From Mycobacterium colombiense (GTDB lineage Bacteria > Actinomycetota > Actinomycetes > Mycobacteriales > Mycobacteriaceae), in contig NZ_QMEV01000028.1 of assembly GCF_003284935.1 (NCBI RefSeq), forward strand, positions 1 to 60,600: a stretch of 60,600 nucleotides of DNA. Reading direction: 5' to 3'. Below the pieces are notes generated by a model. That model had not been told where the DNA came from and searched no databases. It saw only the letters and a program-made list of their open reading frames with translations. The position numbers and the translations under genes are program-made. Shown here piece by piece: positions 33,725 to 45,900 of this stretch. The number at the start of each line of letters is the position of its first letter. Position 1 is the stretch's first letter.

Positions 33725-33928
33725 GTGAGCGTCGACCGTTCCACCGTCGGCACCGCCCAGCCCTGTCGCTCCGGCCAACGACGAGCGGCAACGAAGGTTG
33801 CGGTCGGTCTTTGCCGACGCTGCGCCCGATCGCCGGGTGTGGCGCCGCGAAGCTGACCGCGCCGAAGGCGGGGCTACCTCGAGCAGCAGCGGACCGGTTT
33901 CCGGCCCGAATGCCTGCGCGAGCGGCTC
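33725..33928 (+). pseudogene. Decayed mbtH copy upstream of the second NRPS
   Basis: From the codon run starting AAC at 33777, the frame reads [16 protein letters not shown] then [14 protein letters not shown]. This aligns without gaps to [16 protein letters not shown] and [14 protein letters not shown] of the intact MbtH, 15 of 30 positions the same. After one lost base the next frame reads [19 protein letters not shown] against [19 protein letters not shown]. The N-terminal NPFDDDNG motif and the SLWP motif are destroyed, and there is a one-base gain in the first 51 bases. The similarity continues into the spacer before the NRPS start. It cannot make a working MbtH. Confidence 0.85.
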
Positions 33929-33975
33929 CACTCAACCGGGGGGTTGAAAGGAACACCCTGTGGTTGGGGAGATGG

Positions 33976-36900
33976 ATGGAGCTTGACGGCCGGGCGCTTC
34001 CGCTCACTCGCGGACAGCTAGACCTCTGGCTTGCGCAGCAGACGGGTCACTCCAACACGGAGTGGCAGCTGGGGTTGTTCGTGCGGATCAACGGCCCGGT
34101 CCAGCGCGACGCCCTGCAGTGGGCGATCCGGCAAGCCGTCCAAGAAGCGGAACCGACCAGGGTCGCCTTCTTCGAGGTCGACGGCGCGGTCTTCCAGCGC
34201 ACGATCGACGACCCGAACGTCGAGCTGACGTTCGACAATCTCATCGACTCGCCCGAGCCGGTCGAAGAGGCCCGGCGCAGAGCGCTGACCATCCAGCGAA
34301 CGCCCATGCCGCTGACCGGTCCGCTGTTCAAGTTCGTCCTGTTTCAGACCCGGCGCGACGAATACTTCCTGTTCGCCTGCTGCCATCACATCGTCATCGA
34401 CGGGACCGGCGTCGGGCTGGTCGGCCATCGCATCGCCTCCATCTACTCCGCGATCGTGTCCGCCGGACCGATCCCGACGGCCGTCTTCGGTTCATTGCGC
34501 GACCTGGTCGACTGCGAATCCCACTACGAGGCCTCCGCCGATTACCGGGATGACGAGGCGTACTGGCTGGCGAACCTGCCCCCGGACCGCGACGGCCAGC
34601 CCGTGCCCGTCGGCGCGGGGGAGCGTGACCCGTGGCCGTCGGCTCCGGTGGCGCTGGACGCCGCGGTAATGCGCCGGGTGCACCGGTTCTCCGACGTGTG
34701 GGGCGTATCCCAGACATCGGTCATCACCGCGGCCTGTGCCCTGTTGGTCCGTGGGTGGTGCCCCGACGGCCCCGACGTGGTCCTCGATTTCCCGGTCAGC
34801 CGGCGCGTGCGCCCGGAACTCAAGACGCTGCCCGGGATGGTCGCCGGCGTCGTGCCGCTGGTGTTCACGACCGCACCGGAATCGACGGTCGCCGATTTCT
34901 GCAAACACGTCGAGGCGCGCATCGACGAGGCGGTAGTGCACCAGCGATTCCCGGTGCACGCTCTCGAGCGCAAGGTCCGCGGCCTGACGAAGTCGCCGGA
35001 GCGGGTCAGCGTCAACTTCATCCCGTCGGCGTTCACGTTGCCCTTCGGTGGGGTCACCGCCTCGGCGTCCTACACGAATTCCGGTCAGGCGGACGGCTTC
35101 GGCCTCATCTTCACCAGCGACGGCGACGAGCTCTTCCTCAGCACGGCGGGCAGGTGGGCACCCTGGTCCGGCCTCGACGCCCCCGACCTTGCGGAACTGC
35201 TGCAGCGGCTCCTGATCGCGATGACGGCCGACCCCACCCGGCGGCTGAGGGCGCTGGATGTGGTGGATGAGGTTGAGTGTGTGCGGCTTGGTGTGTGGGG
35301 CAATGTGTCGGGGTTGGGTCGTTCGGTGGTGCCGGTGTCGGTGGTGGGGTTGTTCGCCGCGCAGGTGGGGCGTACCCCGGATGCGGTGGCGGTGGTGTGT
35401 GGGGGTCGGTCGCTGACGTATCGGGAGCTTGACGAGGCGGCTAATCGGTTGGCGCACTTGTTGGTTGGGTGTGGTGTTGGTCGGGGTGGGGTTGTCGCGG
35501 TGTTGTTGTCGCGCTCGGTCGAGGCGATCGTGGCGATCTTGGCGGTGCTCAAGTCCGGGGCGGCGTATCTGCCGATCGATCCGGGGTTGCCGGGTGGGCG
35601 GGTGGAATTCATGCTGTCCGACGCCGCGGCGCGGGTCGCGGTCACCACGGCTGATCTGGTCGAGCGGCTCGACGGCTTGGATCTGACCGTGGTCGATGTG
35701 GCCGATCCGGTGGTGGCTGTGCAGTCGAGCACGGCGCCGCCGGGGCCGTTGGCGGGTGATGTGGCGCATGTGATTTATACGTCGGGGACCACGGGTGTGC
35801 CCAAAGGTGTTGCGGTGACGCATCGTAACGTCACGCAGCTGTTCGATGGCCTGGATCTGGGTTTTGTCCTGTCGGCTGAGCAGGTGTGGACGCAGTGTCA
35901 TTCGTATGCGTTTGACTTTTCGGTGTGGGAGATCTGGGGTGCGCTGCTGCATGGGGGGCGGTTGGTGGTGGTGCCCGAGGTGGTGGCCCGCTCGCCGCAG
36001 GAGTTTCACGCCCTGTTGGTGCGTGAGGGTGTCACGGTGTTGACCCAGACCCCGTCAGCGGCGGGGTTGCTACCGACCGAGGGTTTGGATTGCGCGGCGT
36101 TGGTGGTGGGGGCCGAGCCGTGTCCGCCGGAGTTGGTGGAGCGTTGGGCGCCGGGGCGGGTGATGGTCAACGTCTACGGGCCCACCGAAACCACCATGTG
36201 GGCGAGCAAGAGCGTGCCACTGTCGCCCGGGCCGGGTGCGCCGCCGATCGGTGCACCGGTCACCCATGCGGCGTTTTTCGTGCTGGATGGGTGGTTGCGC
36301 CCGGTGCCGGTCGGCGTGGTGGGGGAGCTCTATGTTGCCGGTGACGGCGTCGGCGTCGGGTATTGGGGTCGCCCGGGGTTATCGGCGTCGCGGTTTGTGG
36401 CCTGCCCGTGGGTCGCGGGTGCCCGGATGTATCGGACTGGGGATCTGGTGCGGTGGGGGGCTGATGGGCAGCTGCGGTATGTGGGGCGTGCTGATGAGCA
36501 GGTCAAGGTGCGTGGGTATCGCATCGAGTTGGGCGAAATCCGCACCGCGTTAACTGCATTGGACGGCGTGGCGCAGGCCGCGGTCGTCGTGCGTGAAGAT
36601 CGTGTCGGCGAGCGGCGTCTCGTCGGCTATGTGACTGGAGCCGCTGACCCCGCCGACATTCGGGCCCGGTTGGGTCAGCGGCTCCCTCCATACATGGTGC
36701 CCGCCGCGGTGGTGGTCCTTGAGGCGTTGCCGTTGACGCTTAACGGCAAGCTCGACACCCGCGCCCTGCCCGCCCCGGACTATCAGGGTCAGGGGTATCG
36801 GGCGCCGCAGACCGCTCTCGAAGAAATCCTGGCCGGCGTCTATGCCCAGATCCTGGGTATCGAGCGCGTCGGCGTCGAGGACTCCTTCTTCGACCTCGGC

Positions 36901-39900
36901 GGTGACTCGCTCTCGGCCATGCGGCTCGTCTCCGCCCTCAACGCCGAACTCGACGCCGACCTCAACGTCCGATCCCTATTCGAAGCACCCACCATCACAC
37001 AACTGGCGCCCCACGTGGAGGCCGGCGTCGGTCGCACCGACCGATTGGTAGCCGCCGAACGGCCGGCCCTGGTGCCCTTGTCGTTCGCCCAATCCCGCCT
37101 GTGGTTCATCGACCAATTCCAGGGTCCGTCGCCGGTGTACAACATGGCGGTCGCGCTGAAGCTGAGCGGGCCGGTGGATGCCGAGGCGATGGGCGCCGCC
37201 CTGGACGACGTGGTGACCCGCCACGAAAGCCTGCGCACACTGTTCGTCGCGCCCGAAGGCACACCCCAACAGGTGGTCCTGCCGCCCGAACGCAGCGAGG
37301 CCGGCTGGCAGGTCATCGATGCCAGCCGGTGGCCCGCCTCCTGGCTGGCCGAGGCCACCCACGAGGCCGCGCGTTACACGTTTGACCTTACCAACGAATT
37401 ACCCTTGCGGGCATGGCTTTTCCGCACCAGCGACCGTGAGCACGTCCTGGTGGCGGTGGTGCATCACATCGCCGCCGACGGGTGGTCCCTGACCCCGCTG
37501 GTGCGCGATCTCGGAACGGCCTACGCCAGCAGGTCGTCCGGCCGAGCCCCCCAGTGGGCACCCCTGCCCGTGCAATACGTCGACTACACGCTATGGCAGC
37601 GCGCCCAATTCGGCGACCTCGAAGACCCGCACAGCCCCATCGCCGCGCAGCTCGCCTACTGGGAACGAAGCCTTGCCGGGTTACCGGAACATCTCGAGCT
37701 GCCCACGGACCGGCCGTATCCCTTGGTGGCCGATCACCGCGGGGCCAGTGTGGCCGTGCAATGGCCTGCCGAACTTCAGCAGCACATCGCCGACCTAGCC
37801 CGGGCCCACAACGCCACCAGTTTCATGGTCGTGCAGGCCGCCCTGGCTGTGCTGCTGTCCACCCTGAGCGCCAGTTCCGATGTCGCCGTGGGCTTCCCGA
37901 TCGCCGGCCGGCGCGACCCGGCTCTGGACGACGTCGTCGGGTTCTTCGTCAACACCCTGGTGTTGCGCATCGATCTCGGCGGCGATCCCAGCGTCGCCGA
38001 ACTGCTGGCCCGGGTGCGGCAACGCAGCCTGGCGGCCTACGAACACCAAGACGTCCCCTTCGAAGTGCTCGTCGAAAGGCTCAACCCCACCCGCAGCCTG
38101 GCCCACCACCCGCTGGTCCAGGTGATGTTGGCCTGGCAGAACAACGAACCCGTCGACCTGAGCCTGGGCGACGTGCAGGTCACGCCCGTGCCGCTGGAGA
38201 CCCAGGTGGCCCGGATGGATCTGGTCTTCTCGCTCGCCGAAAGCTGGGACGAGGACGGCCGGGCCGCCGGCATCGGCGGAACGGTGGAATTCCGCACCGA
38301 CGTCTACGACGCGTCGAGCATCGAGACACTTATCGCGCGACTGCGGCAGGTGCTTTCGGCCATGACCACCGATCCCGCCCGGGCGCTGTCAACGATCGAC
38401 CTGCTCGCCGAGTCGGAGCACGCCCGCCTCGATGCGATCGGGAACCGCGCCGTGCTGACCCAGCCGGAGACCGGCCCGGTGTCCATCCCCGCGCTCTTCG
38501 ACGAACAGGTGTCCCGCGCGCCCGGGGCGGTAGCGATCACCTGCGGCCAGCGGTCGTTCACCTACCACGAGATCGACGCCTCGGCGAACCAATTGGCGCG
38601 CTTGCTCATTGGCCGCGGCGCGGGCCCCGGCCAGCGGGTGGCGGTGGCGATCCCGCGGTCGGCCGAGGCGATCGTGGCGATCATGGCCGTGCTGAAGACC
38701 GGCGCGGCGTACGTACCGATCGACCCCGCGCTACCGTCGGCCCGCATCGAATTCATGCTCACCGATGCCGCGCCGATCGCGATGATCAGCACGGCCGAGG
38801 TCCGAGCCCACCTGCCCCGGTCCGTACCGGTCATCGACATCGACGATCCCGCCGTGCGCGTCCAGCCCACCACCGGGCTGCCGGCGCCGGCGGCGGACAA
38901 CATCGCGTACATCATCTACACCTCGGGGACCACGGGCGCCCCCAAGGGTGTCGCGGTCACCCACCACAACGTCACCCAACTGTTGCTGTCGCTGGATGCC
39001 CAGCTCGGTCTGGGCCACGTGTGGAGCCACTGCCATTCCCTGGCCTTCGACTTCTCCGTCTGGGAACTCTTCGGGTCGCTGCTGCGAGGCGGGCGCCTCG
39101 TCGTCGTCCCCGATCCGGTGGTCCGGTCTCCAGAAGACCTGCGCGCCTTGCTGATTGCCGAAGGTGTACAGGTGTTGAGCCAGACCCCTTCGGCGGTGGC
39201 GGCGCTGGCGTCCGATGGGCTGGAATCGGTGGCGCTGATCGTCGGCGGCGAACCGTGCCCGGTCGAGGTGATGGATCGGTGGGCGCCCGGTCGGGTGATG
39301 ATCAACCAATACGGCCCGACGGAGACCACGATGTATGCGGCGATGACCGCGCCGCTGACGGCCAATCTCGACGTGGTGCCGATCGGTTCGCCGGTGCCCG
39401 GCGCCGCGCTGTTCGTGCTGGATCACTGGTTGCGGCCCGTGCCGTCCGGGGTGGTGGGGGAGTTGTACATCGCCGGCCGCGGGGTCACCGCAGGCTATCT
39501 GGGCCGGTCCGGATTGACGTCATCGCGGTTCGTCGCCTGCCCGTTCGGCGGGTTCGGCGCGCGCATGTATCGCACCGGCGACCTGGTGCGCTGGGGCGCC
39601 GACGAGCAACTCGAATACCTCGGGCGCGCCGACGAGCAGGTCAAGATCCGCGGCTACCGCATTGAACTCGGCGAAATACATTCCGCGCTCACCGAATTGG
39701 ACGGCATCGAGCAAGCGGCGGTGATCGCCCGCGAAGACCACCCCGCGACCGTGCAGCTGGTCGGATACGTCACCGGAACGGCGGACCCGGCCGAAGTGCG
39801 GTCGCGCCTCGCCGAGCGGCTGCCGGCCTACATGGTGCCGGCCGCGGTCGTGACGCTCGACGCGCTGCCGCTGACCGTCAATGGCAAACTCGATACCCGC

Positions 39901-42900
39901 GCCCTGCCCGCCCCGGATTACGGCTCGAACGCCTACCGCGCCCCGGCCGACGCGATCGAGGAGATCCTCGCCGGCATCTACGCCCAGGCCCTCGGGGTCG
40001 AACGGGTCGGGGTGGACGATTCGTTCTTCGATCTGGGCGGTGACAGCATCTTGTCGATGCAGGTGGTTGCCCGGGCCCGCGCCGCCGGCGTAATGTGCCG
40101 GCCGCGTGACATTTTCGTCGAACAGACCGTGGCGCGGCTGGCCCGGGTCGTCACGCTCGTCTCCGCCGAGGACGACGCGGCCGACGCCGGGACCGGGCCG
40201 ATGGTGGCCACCCCGATCATGCGGTGGCTGCAGAATATGGACGGTCCCGTCGAGCAGTTCAACCAGACCATGGTGCTGGCGGCGCCGGCGGGCGTGGGCC
40301 ACGCCGACGTAGCGGTGGTCCTGCAGGCATTGCTGGACCGGCATCCGATGCTGCGGCTCTGCGTCGACGACGACGGCGCGGGCGGTTGGTCCATGCAGGT
40401 GCCCGAGGTGGGTGCGGTGGACGCCCGCGCCTGTTTGCGGACCGTCGACGTGCTCTCCGAGGCCGCGCTGAGCCAGGCCCGGTCCCGACTGAACCCCGGC
40501 GCCGGTGTGCTGCTTAGCGCGGTATGGGCCTGCGCGACAAACGAATTGGCGTTGATCGTTCACCATCTGGCCGTCGATGCCGTGTCCTGGCGGACCCTGA
40601 TCGAGGACCTCAACATCGCCTGGGCGCAGCATCACCGCGGCCAGCCCATCGAACTGCCCGCGGGCGGGACCTCGTTCGCCCGCTGGTCGTCGCTGCTGTC
40701 CGACCACGCCCGCAGCGCGGCGGTGCTCGACCAGGCTGGGGCCTGGCGGCGCATCGAAGAGACGCCGGCCGTGCTGCCGGCGGTGCGGCCGGAGGACACC
40801 TTCGCGACGGCGGGGCAGCTATCGGCGTCGCTGGACGTCGAGACGACCCGGCTGCTGCTCGGCGAGGTGCCCGCGGCGTTTCACGCTGGGGTGCAAGACA
40901 TCCTGCTGATCGCCTTCGGGATGGCGATCACCGAGTTCTTGGGTGCGGCGGGGCCCCTCGGGATCGACGTCGAGGGCCATGGGCGCAGTGAAGAGCTGGG
41001 CCCCTCCGTGGATCTGTCGCGCACCGTGGGGTGGTTCACCGCCAAACACCCGGTCGCCCTGAACGTTCCCGGTCTGGACTGGGGCCGTGTGGTGGCCGGT
41101 GACGCCGCGCTGAGCGGGCTGATCAAGGACGCCAAGGAGCAACTGCGCGCGCACCCGGACGGACTGACCTACGGGCTGCTGCGCTATCTGAATCCCGAAG
41201 CGGGACTGGAAGGTCCGGATCCGGTGATCGGGTTCAACTATCTGGGCCGGCTCGGCGGCGGAACCGCGGAGTTGTCCGGCGACTTGTGGCGACTGAGCCC
41301 GAACGGTCCGTCGCTGAGCGCGGCGGCCGCGGCGCCGGCGCTGCCGTTGCCGCACACGCTGGAGCTCAATGCGGGCACCATGGACTCCAACGACGGACCC
41401 CATCTGCAGGCGAACTGGACGTGGGCACCCTCGGCGCTGACCCACGGCGAGGCAACCCGCTTGAGCCGGTTGTGGTTTGAGGCGCTGTCGGGGATCTGCG
41501 CCCTGGTGCGGCGCGGCGGCGGCGGCTTGACCCCGTCCGACATCATCCCGGCCCGGCTCAGCCAGCCCCAGATCGACCAACTGGAACGGGAATACGACGT
41601 CGCCGACATCCTGCCGCTGACCCCGCTGCAGCAGGGGCTGCTGTTCCATGCGACCGCGGGCCGAGGCGACGCCGACGTGTACGCGGTCCAGCTGACCATC
41701 ACGCTGCGCGGTGCCCTCGATCCGCACCGACTGCATCGGGCCCTGCATGCCGTCGTCCGCCGCCACCCCAACCTGGCCGCCCGATTCTGCTCCGACTTCG
41801 ACGATCCGGTGCAGATCATCCCCGCCGCCCCGGACCTCGCCTGTCAGTATGTCGAGATCCGCGCCGGCGACATCGAGGAGAAGGTGCAACGGCTGTGCGC
41901 CGCCGAGCGCGTCGCGGCGCGCACCGTCGGTGACGAACCGCCGTTGCGGGCCGCGCTGATCCGCACCGCGGACCCCGAACACCGGTTCGTCCTCACCGTC
42001 CACCACATCGTGATGGACGGCTGGTCGCTGCCGATCCTGCTGCAAGAGATCTTCGCCTGCTACTACGGCTCTCGCTTGCCGACGGTGCTGCCGTATCGCG
42101 GGTTCGTCAGCTGGCTGGCCGATCGGGACGTCGCCGCCGCGCGCCTGGCGTGGCGCGATGCGCTCGACGGTTTCGACACCCCGACCCTGGTGGCCCCGGC
42201 GGGTCGCGTCGAGCTCGGGCCGCGCGCCGTGGCCACACTGCGGTTGACGGCCGAAACCACCCATGCGCTAGGCGAACTCGCCCGCTCCTGCCGTACCACC
42301 GTCAACACCGTGCTGCAGGCCGCATGGGCGCAGCTGCTGATGTGGCAGACCGGTCAACGCGACGTCGCCTTCGGCGCCGCCGTCTCGGGCCGTCCGGCCG
42401 ATCTGCCCGGCGCGGAATCCATGGTGGGTCTGCTGATCAACACCGTGCCGGCGCGCGCCCGCGTCACGGCGGCGACCACCGTCGCCGACTTGCTGGGTCA
42501 GCTGCAACGGGCCCACAACGACACCCTGGAGCACCAGCACCTGGCGCTCAACGAGATTCATCGCATCACCGGGCACGACCAGCTGTTCGACACCTTGCTG
42601 GTGTACGAGAACTATCCGGTCGACGCCACGACGTTGAAGGCGACGCACGACCTGACCGTTACCGAATTCACCAGCCACGAATACAACCATTACCCGCTGT
42701 CGTTGCAGGCCGCGCCCGGGGAAGAACTGCGCCTGCGCGTCGAATTCGACACCGACGTGTTCGCCCCGGCCGAAATCGACAGCCTGACCGCGCGGTTGCA
42801 CCGGCTGCTGGTCGCTATGGCCGTCGATCCGGCGCGGCCGGTGCTGTCGGTGGACGCCCTCGACGGCCGGGAACATGCGCGACTTGCCCGGTGGGGGAAT

Positions 42901-45900
42901 CGGGCGGCGTTGACCGGGGGCGCGGACGCACCGGCGTCGCTCCCTGCGCTGTTCGCCGCACAGGTGATCCGCGCTCCTGACACGATCGCGGTGACCTTCG
43001 AGGGCCGCGCGATGACCTATCGCGCGCTCGACGAGGCGTCGAACCGCTTGGCGCACCTGCTTGTCGGCCACGGCATCGGCCCGGGCCACTGTGTCGCGCT
43101 GCTGTTTCCCCGGTCGGCCGAGGCGATCGTGGCCATCCTGGCGACCCTGAAAGCGGGCGCCGCGTACCTGCCCATCGACCCGGCGCTCCCGGAATCCCGG
43201 ATCCACTTCATGATCGACGACGCCGCACCGACCATCGCGCTCAGCACGACCGTCCTGCGTTCGCGCCTTGCCGGGTTCGGCCTGCCGGTCATCGACGTCG
43301 ACGGCACCGCCGCGCAAGACCACCCCAGCACCGCGTTACCGGCGCCGGCGCCCGAGAACGTCGCCTACATCATCTACACCTCGGGCACCACCGGCGTTCC
43401 CAAAGGCGTTGCCGTCACGCATCGCAACGTCGCGCGGCTGCTGGAGTCACTGCACGCCGCACTGCCCGAGGCCGGCACGTGGTCGCAATGCCATTCCTAC
43501 GGCTTCGACGTCTCGATCCAGGAAATCTGGGGCGCGCTGGCCGGCGGGGGCCGACTGGTGATCGTGCCCGAGCCGGTGACGCGCTCGCCGGACGAGCTGC
43601 ACGCCTTGCTGATCGCCGAAAACGTCACGGTGCTCAGCCAAACCCCGTCGGCGCTGGCGGCGCTGTCACCGCACGGACTGAACACCGCGCTGATCATCGG
43701 CGGCGAACCCTGCCCGGCCGCACTCGCCGACCGGTGGGCCCCGGGACGCGTGATGATCAACGCCTACGGTCCCACCGAAACCACCGTGGACGTGACCCTC
43801 AGTGCGCCGCTGGCCGCGGGCGCGGGCCGCCCGCCGCTCGGCGCACCGGTGGCCGGGGCCGCCCTGTTCGTGCTCGACGCGTGGCTGCGGCCGGTGCCCG
43901 CCGGCGTGGTCGGCGAGCTGTACGTGGCCGGTGCCGGGGTGGCCGTCGGCTATGCCCGCCGGGCCGGTTTGACGGCATCGCGGTTCGTGGCCTGCCCGTT
44001 CGGCGGGTCCGGGGCGCGCATGTATCGCACCGGGGACCTGGTGCGCTGGGACGCGGACGGTCAGCTGCGCTATGTGGGGCGTGCCGACGAGCAGGTCAAG
44101 ATCCGCGGCCATCGCGTCGAGCTCGGTGAAATACACAGCGCCCTGGCTCAATTGGATGGGGTAACGCAGGCGGCGGTGATCGCCCGCGAGGACCGGCCCG
44201 GTGAAAGGCGGCTCGTCGGCTATCTCACCGGCACCGCCGATCCGGCCGGGGTCCGCGCCCGGCTGGCCGAGCGGTTGCCGGCCTACATGGTGCCCGCCGC
44301 GGTGATGGCCGTCGAGGCACTGCCGCTGACGCCCAACGGCAAGCTCGACACCCGCGCGCTCCCGGCGCCCGAATACACGGCCGGTGAATACCGGGCCCCG
44401 TCCACCGCGGTCGAGGAAATCCTGGCCGGCATCTACGCCCGGGTCTTGGGGCTCGAGCGGGTCGGGGTGGACGAGTCGTTCTTCGATCTAGGCGGCGACT
44501 CGCTGTCGGCGATGCGGGTGATCGCCACGATCAACACCACCCTCGACGCCGGCATCGGGGTGCGAATGTTGTTCGAGACGCCCACCGTTGGCCGGTTGGC
44601 CGCGCGCGTGCACGTGGGCGGGGGCAGGCTCGACGGCGTGGTGGCCCATCAGCGGCCGCCGGTGCTGCCGCTGTCGTTCGCGCAATCGCGGCTCTGGTTC
44701 ATCGACCAGTTGCATGGCCCGTCACCGGTGTACAACATGGCGGCGGCCCTGCGGCTCAGCGGGCACCTCGATGCCGGCGCGCTCGCGGCGGCACTGCGAG
44801 ACGTAGTGGCGCGCCACGAGAGCCTGCGCACGGTGTTCCCCGCCGCCGAGGGCATCCCGCGCCAGGTCGTGCTGCCCCCGGAGCGCGCCGATGTCCCATG
44901 GCAGGCGGTCGACGCCACGGGCTGGTCACCGGCACGCCTGGACGACGCCATCCGCGACACGGCGCGGCACACGTTCGACCTGGCCACCGAAATCCCCTTG
45001 CGCGCCCGGCTTTTCCGCCTCGACGACGAGCGGCACGTCCTGGTGGCCGTGGTGCACCACATCGCCGCGGACGGGGGCTCGCTGGCCCCGCTGGTGAGCG
45101 ATTTGGCGCTGGCCTATGCCAGCCGTGCGGCCGGTAACGCCCCGGACTGGACGCCGTTGCCGGTGCAATACGCCGACTACACGCTATGGCAGCGCGCCCA
45201 ATTCGGCGATCTGGAAGATCCGGACAGCCCGATCGCGAAGCAGCTGGCGTACTGGGAGCAGGCGCTGGCCGGGCTGCCCGAACGCCTCGAGTTGCCCACC
45301 GACCGGCCGTATCCGGTGGTCGCCGACTACCGCGGGGCCAGCGTGGCCGTGCAGTGGCCGGCCGAGCTGCAGCAGCGGGTGCGCGCGACGGCCATGGCGC
45401 ACAACGCGACGAGCTTCATGGTGGTGCAGGCCGCCCTGGCGGTGCTGCTGGCCAAAGTCAGCGCGAGTTGCGATGTGGCGGTGGGCTTCCCGATCGCCGG
45501 CCGGCGCGACCCCGCCCTCGACGACGTGGTCGGGTTCTTCGTCAACACCCTAGTGCTGCGGGTCGACGTCGGTTCGGACCCCACCGTCGCCGAACTGCTC
45601 GCACAGGTTCGCCGGCGCAGCCTGGCCGCCTACGAGCACCAGGATGTGCCCTTCGAGGCGCTGGTCGAGCGGCTCAACCCCACCCGCAGCCTGGCACACC
45701 ATCCCTTGGTCCAGGTCATGCTGGCCTGGCAAAACCACGAGCCGACGGACCTGAGCCTCGGCGACCTGCGCGTCATCCCGCTGCCCGTCGACACCCGCAC
45801 CGCCCGAACCGATTTGGCGTGGTCGTTGGCCGAACGCTGGACCGATGACGGCCAGCCCGCCGGGATCGCCGGCGCGGTGGAATTCCGCACCGACGTGTTC

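Noticed and set aside
33721..33975. Extended N-terminus of the second NRPS from a GTG at 33721
   Set aside because: This stretch is the decayed mbtH copy read in another frame. The ATG at 33976 has a GGGGAG box and aligns with the Mps1 start.
42935..44370. Assigning Pro to A3 of the second NRPS
   Set aside because: Only the first three code positions (DVQ) agree with Pro codes. The other positions differ, so the substrate is left open.
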